Below are positions 6,630 to 7,645 of a stretch of 7,645 nt of DNA, piece after piece. Where the stretch lies: contig DDSQ01000198.1 in NCBI GenBank assembly GCA_002343845.1, positions 1-7,645 of the forward strand. The letters run 5' to 3'. The notes under the pieces were generated by a model. That model saw only the letters and a program-made list of their open reading frames with translations, did not search any database and was not told the DNA's origin. This DNA comes from Planctomycetes bacterium UBA2386. GTDB taxonomy: Bacteria > Planctomycetota > UBA1135 > UBA2386. Position 1 is the first letter of the stretch. Each line of letters starts with the position of its first letter. The position numbers and the translations under genes were made by a program.

Positions 6630-6907
6630 GTCGCCGCTTTGCCTGGCTCGCCGCGCTCGGCCTCGTGCTCGCGGCCGCACCCGCCCAGACCGACGTCGAA
6701 GCGCTCGCCGCAGCACTGGTGGCCGCCCAGGCCCCCGCCGCCGACGATCCCGACGCGATCGCGCGCGACCTGCTCGCTGCCGCCGCACGGGCCGCGCGGT
6801 CGCCGATCGCCGCCCTCCCGAGCGACGATATCAACGACCGGCGGCGGGACAACAGTCCGGCTACAGGTCGTTCCAGATCTTCTCGGCGATGCCGTAGAAG
6901 ACGCTGA
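6626..6907 (+). CDS. N-terminus of a secreted protein, truncated at the composition junction (chimeric reading frame)
   Basis: The frame starts at ATG 6626 with a strong ribosome site and a 4-base ATGA overlap with the gene before it, so it was the third gene of the cluster. The N-terminus MSRRFAWLAALGLVLAAAPA is a signal peptide ending in Pro-Ala-Gln like its two upstream partners. Next comes an Ala-rich helical stretch to about residue 63 (ARDLLAAAARAARSPIAAL, ending near base 6815). This style is common at the front of large TPR/DUF3857 proteins, so a paralogue of the preceding gene is plausible but unproven. From about residue 64 the frame changes character to SDDINDRRRDNSPATG and then an Arg/Ser-rich tail up to the TGA at 6907. 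The last 47 bases are simply antisense to the end of the YbjN-family gene. The 93-residue frame is therefore very likely a real N-terminus fused to unrelated sequence. Confidence 0.7.
   Translation: MSRRFAWLAALGLVLAAAPAQTDVEALAAALVAAQAPAADDPDAIARDLLAAAARAARSPIAALPSDDINDRRRDNSPATGRSRSSRRCRRRR
6815..6860. other. Junction between two genomic backgrounds (assembly chimera or recombination boundary)
   Basis: To the left is planctomycete-like DNA in a plus-strand operon; to the right is Caulobacterales-like DNA with minus-strand genes. The exact break cannot be placed by eye; it lies between the last convincing codon of the truncated secreted protein (about 6815) and the stop codon of the YbjN-family gene (6861-6863). 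Hand counts of G+C are 45/60 for 6661-6720 against 35/60 for 6901-6960 and 40/60 for 6961-7020. No insertion sequence end, tRNA gene, integrase or attachment-like repeat is seen at the boundary, which favours an assembly artefact over a mobile-element event. Confidence 0.6.
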
Positions 6908-7340
6908 TGTTCAGCTCCAGGTTCTCGCGGTGCACGCCGTAGTCGAAGATCAAGTAGCGCGACACCAGCATGCCGTTCTCGCCGTCATTGCTGATCGACA
7001 CGGCCGCGAACTGCGGCGCCCACTTCTTCACGCCGGCGTCGACCTCGGCGTCGGAGTCCATCGTGAAGCTGCTCTGCAGGAAGGCGCCCTTGCAGCGCTT
7101 GGCGCCGGGAGCGCCCTCGCAGACGCGGCCGGTGACGGTGAACTTCAGGCCGTCGGCGGTCTTCGCGGCGATATAGGGATCGCCGGAATTGTCCTCACGC
7201 GTGACGATCGCGCCGGCGCCGACGAGGGCTTGCCGCATGTCGGCGATGCCCCAATCGGGAAGGTAGGACTGCGCCTGAGCGGCGCCTGCGAAGCTGACGA
7301 AGAGGGCGGCTGCGGCCCCGGCGACGGCGAACTTGATCAT
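6861..7340 (-). CDS. Secreted YbjN-domain protein (putative sensory transduction regulator family)
   Basis: The 159-residue product starts at ATG 7340-7338 and has a clear Sec signal peptide, MIKFAVAGAAAALFVSFAGA followed by AQA, with cleavage likely before Gln24. The mature part (YLPDWGIADMRQALVGAGA, a beta-rich middle with DPYIAAKTADGLKF, and the end LELNISVFYGIAEKIWNDL) has the layout of YbjN-domain proteins (PF10722), which are frequent as small exported proteins in Caulobacter and Brevundimonas. Two cysteines in GRVCEGAPGAKRCKGAF are close enough to form a disulfide in the periplasm. The open frame extends five codons to a TTG, but ATG gives the standard signal peptide, with GGGGG about eight bases upstream as ribosome site. 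YbjN in Escherichia coli is cytoplasmic and linked to motility and stress; that role should not be carried over to this exported form. It follows the acetyltransferase gene in the same direction after a 56-base gap, which may hold its own promoter. Confidence 0.85.
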   Translation of the reverse strand: MIKFAVAGAAAALFVSFAGAAQAQSYLPDWGIADMRQALVGAGAIVTREDNSGDPYIAAKTADGLKFTVTGRVCEGAPGAKRCKGAFLQSSFTMDSDAEVDAGVKKWAPQFAAVSISNDGENGMLVSRYLIFDYGVHRENLELNISVFYGIAEKIWNDL

Positions 7341-7396
7341 CTGTGGGACCCCCAAGGACTGAACGCGCCAACCGTCAGCTTACACCCTGAACGTCG

Positions 7397-7645
7397 TTAC
7401 GCCATCAGGTCGGCATAGGCAGGATGGCGCCGAAGCCAGGCCGCCGCATAACCGCAAAGGGGGGTAATCTTCAGGCCCCTGGCGCGGGCGTCGGCAGCGA
7501 CGCCCTCCATCAAACGGCCCGCCGTCCCCGCCCCGCGAAGCGCCGGCGGCGAGAAGACGTAGTCGACGATCATGCGCCCGTCCTGGAGACGATAGTCGGC
7601 GTAGGCGGTCTGGCCGTCCTCGATCAGCTCGTAACGGCCTTCAGC
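7397..7645 (-). CDS. Small GNAT-type N-acetyltransferase (Acetyltransf_CG family), 5' end beyond window
   Basis: Translation of the minus strand from the window edge gives 82 residues ending at TAA (7399-7397). It begins AEGRYELIEDGQTAYADYRL and contains VDYVFSPPALRGAGTAGRLM, the acetyl-CoA-binding motif (R-G-x-G-x-A/T) of GNAT enzymes, followed by ARARGLKITPLCGYAAAW and LRRHPAYADLM. The PLC...AAWLRRHP...DL ending is diagnostic of the small YidJ-like GNAT group (PF14542), whose members are about 90-100 residues, so only about 10 N-terminal residues should be missing. These enzymes are predicted acetyl-CoA-dependent acyltransferases with unknown physiological substrate. The gene lies upstream of and in the same direction as the YbjN-family gene. 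Confidence 0.9.
   Translation of the reverse strand, partial: AEGRYELIEDGQTAYADYRLQDGRMIVDYVFSPPALRGAGTAGRLMEGVAADARARGLKITPLCGYAAAWLRRHPAYADLMA

Noticed and set aside
2502..6788. A 1428-codon open frame on the minus strand, antisense to the EF-hand end and the whole transglutaminase-like gene
   Set aside because: Its product is a low-complexity Arg/Ala/Gly/Gln mix with no domain. The plus-strand frame has a signal peptide, conserved domains and a catalytic triad. Long antisense frames are expected where third codon positions are almost all G or C.
6851..6860. A possible terminator after the YbjN-family gene (GGAC/GTCC around TGTT on the minus strand, about 6857-6846)
   Set aside because: The stem is only four bases with no T-run, and it lies in the ambiguous junction zone.
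6639..7418. A 259-codon plus-strand frame running across the junction
   Set aside because: It shadows the truncated secreted protein on one side and the YbjN-family gene on the other; no domain is visible and the two halves belong to different backgrounds.

Overview
The window is GC-rich DNA with two unlike parts. Positions 1 to about 6815 read like a member of the Planctomycetota. The evidence is a TPR/DUF3857/transglutaminase giant, a multi-EF-hand secreted protein, secreted proteins of unknown function, and signal peptides that repeatedly end in Pro-Ala-Gln. This assignment is an inference from protein style, not from a marker gene. Positions from about 6860 to 7645 read like an alphaproteobacterium of the Caulobacterales type: a small secreted YbjN-family protein and the end of a small GNAT acetyltransferase, both on the minus strand, with lower GC. 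The two parts meet inside a truncated reading frame, so the window is either a misassembled (chimeric) contig or a recent recombination or transfer boundary.

Layout of the first part. The C-terminal DNA-binding half of an OmpR-type response regulator (1-398, +) overlaps by ATGA with a secreted protein of unknown function (395-1267, +). A lipoprotein gene (1324-1755, -) converges on it, with a small GC hairpin between the two. A 242-base divergent intergenic region (1756-1997) separates the lipoprotein from a rightward cluster. That cluster holds a secreted six-EF-hand protein (1998-2849), a 1256-residue secreted TPR/DUF3857/transglutaminase-like protein (2859-6629), and the N-terminus of a third secreted protein (from 6626) that is cut off at the junction. 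The three are 9 bases apart or overlap by 4, so they probably form one operon.

How the genes may work together. All three cluster proteins carry an export signal. A calcium-binding EF-hand protein translationally close to a transglutaminase-fold protein with an intact Cys-His-Asp triad suggests a cell-envelope or periplasmic function. The substrate is unknown and no pathway can be named. Nothing in the window ties the response regulator to this cluster.

No RNA genes, CRISPR arrays, insertion sequences or tandem repeats were recognised. Most other long open frames, including a 1428-codon one antisense to the large gene, are composition shadows. The best second-look items are the junction near 6815-6860 and the EF-hand/transglutaminase operon.
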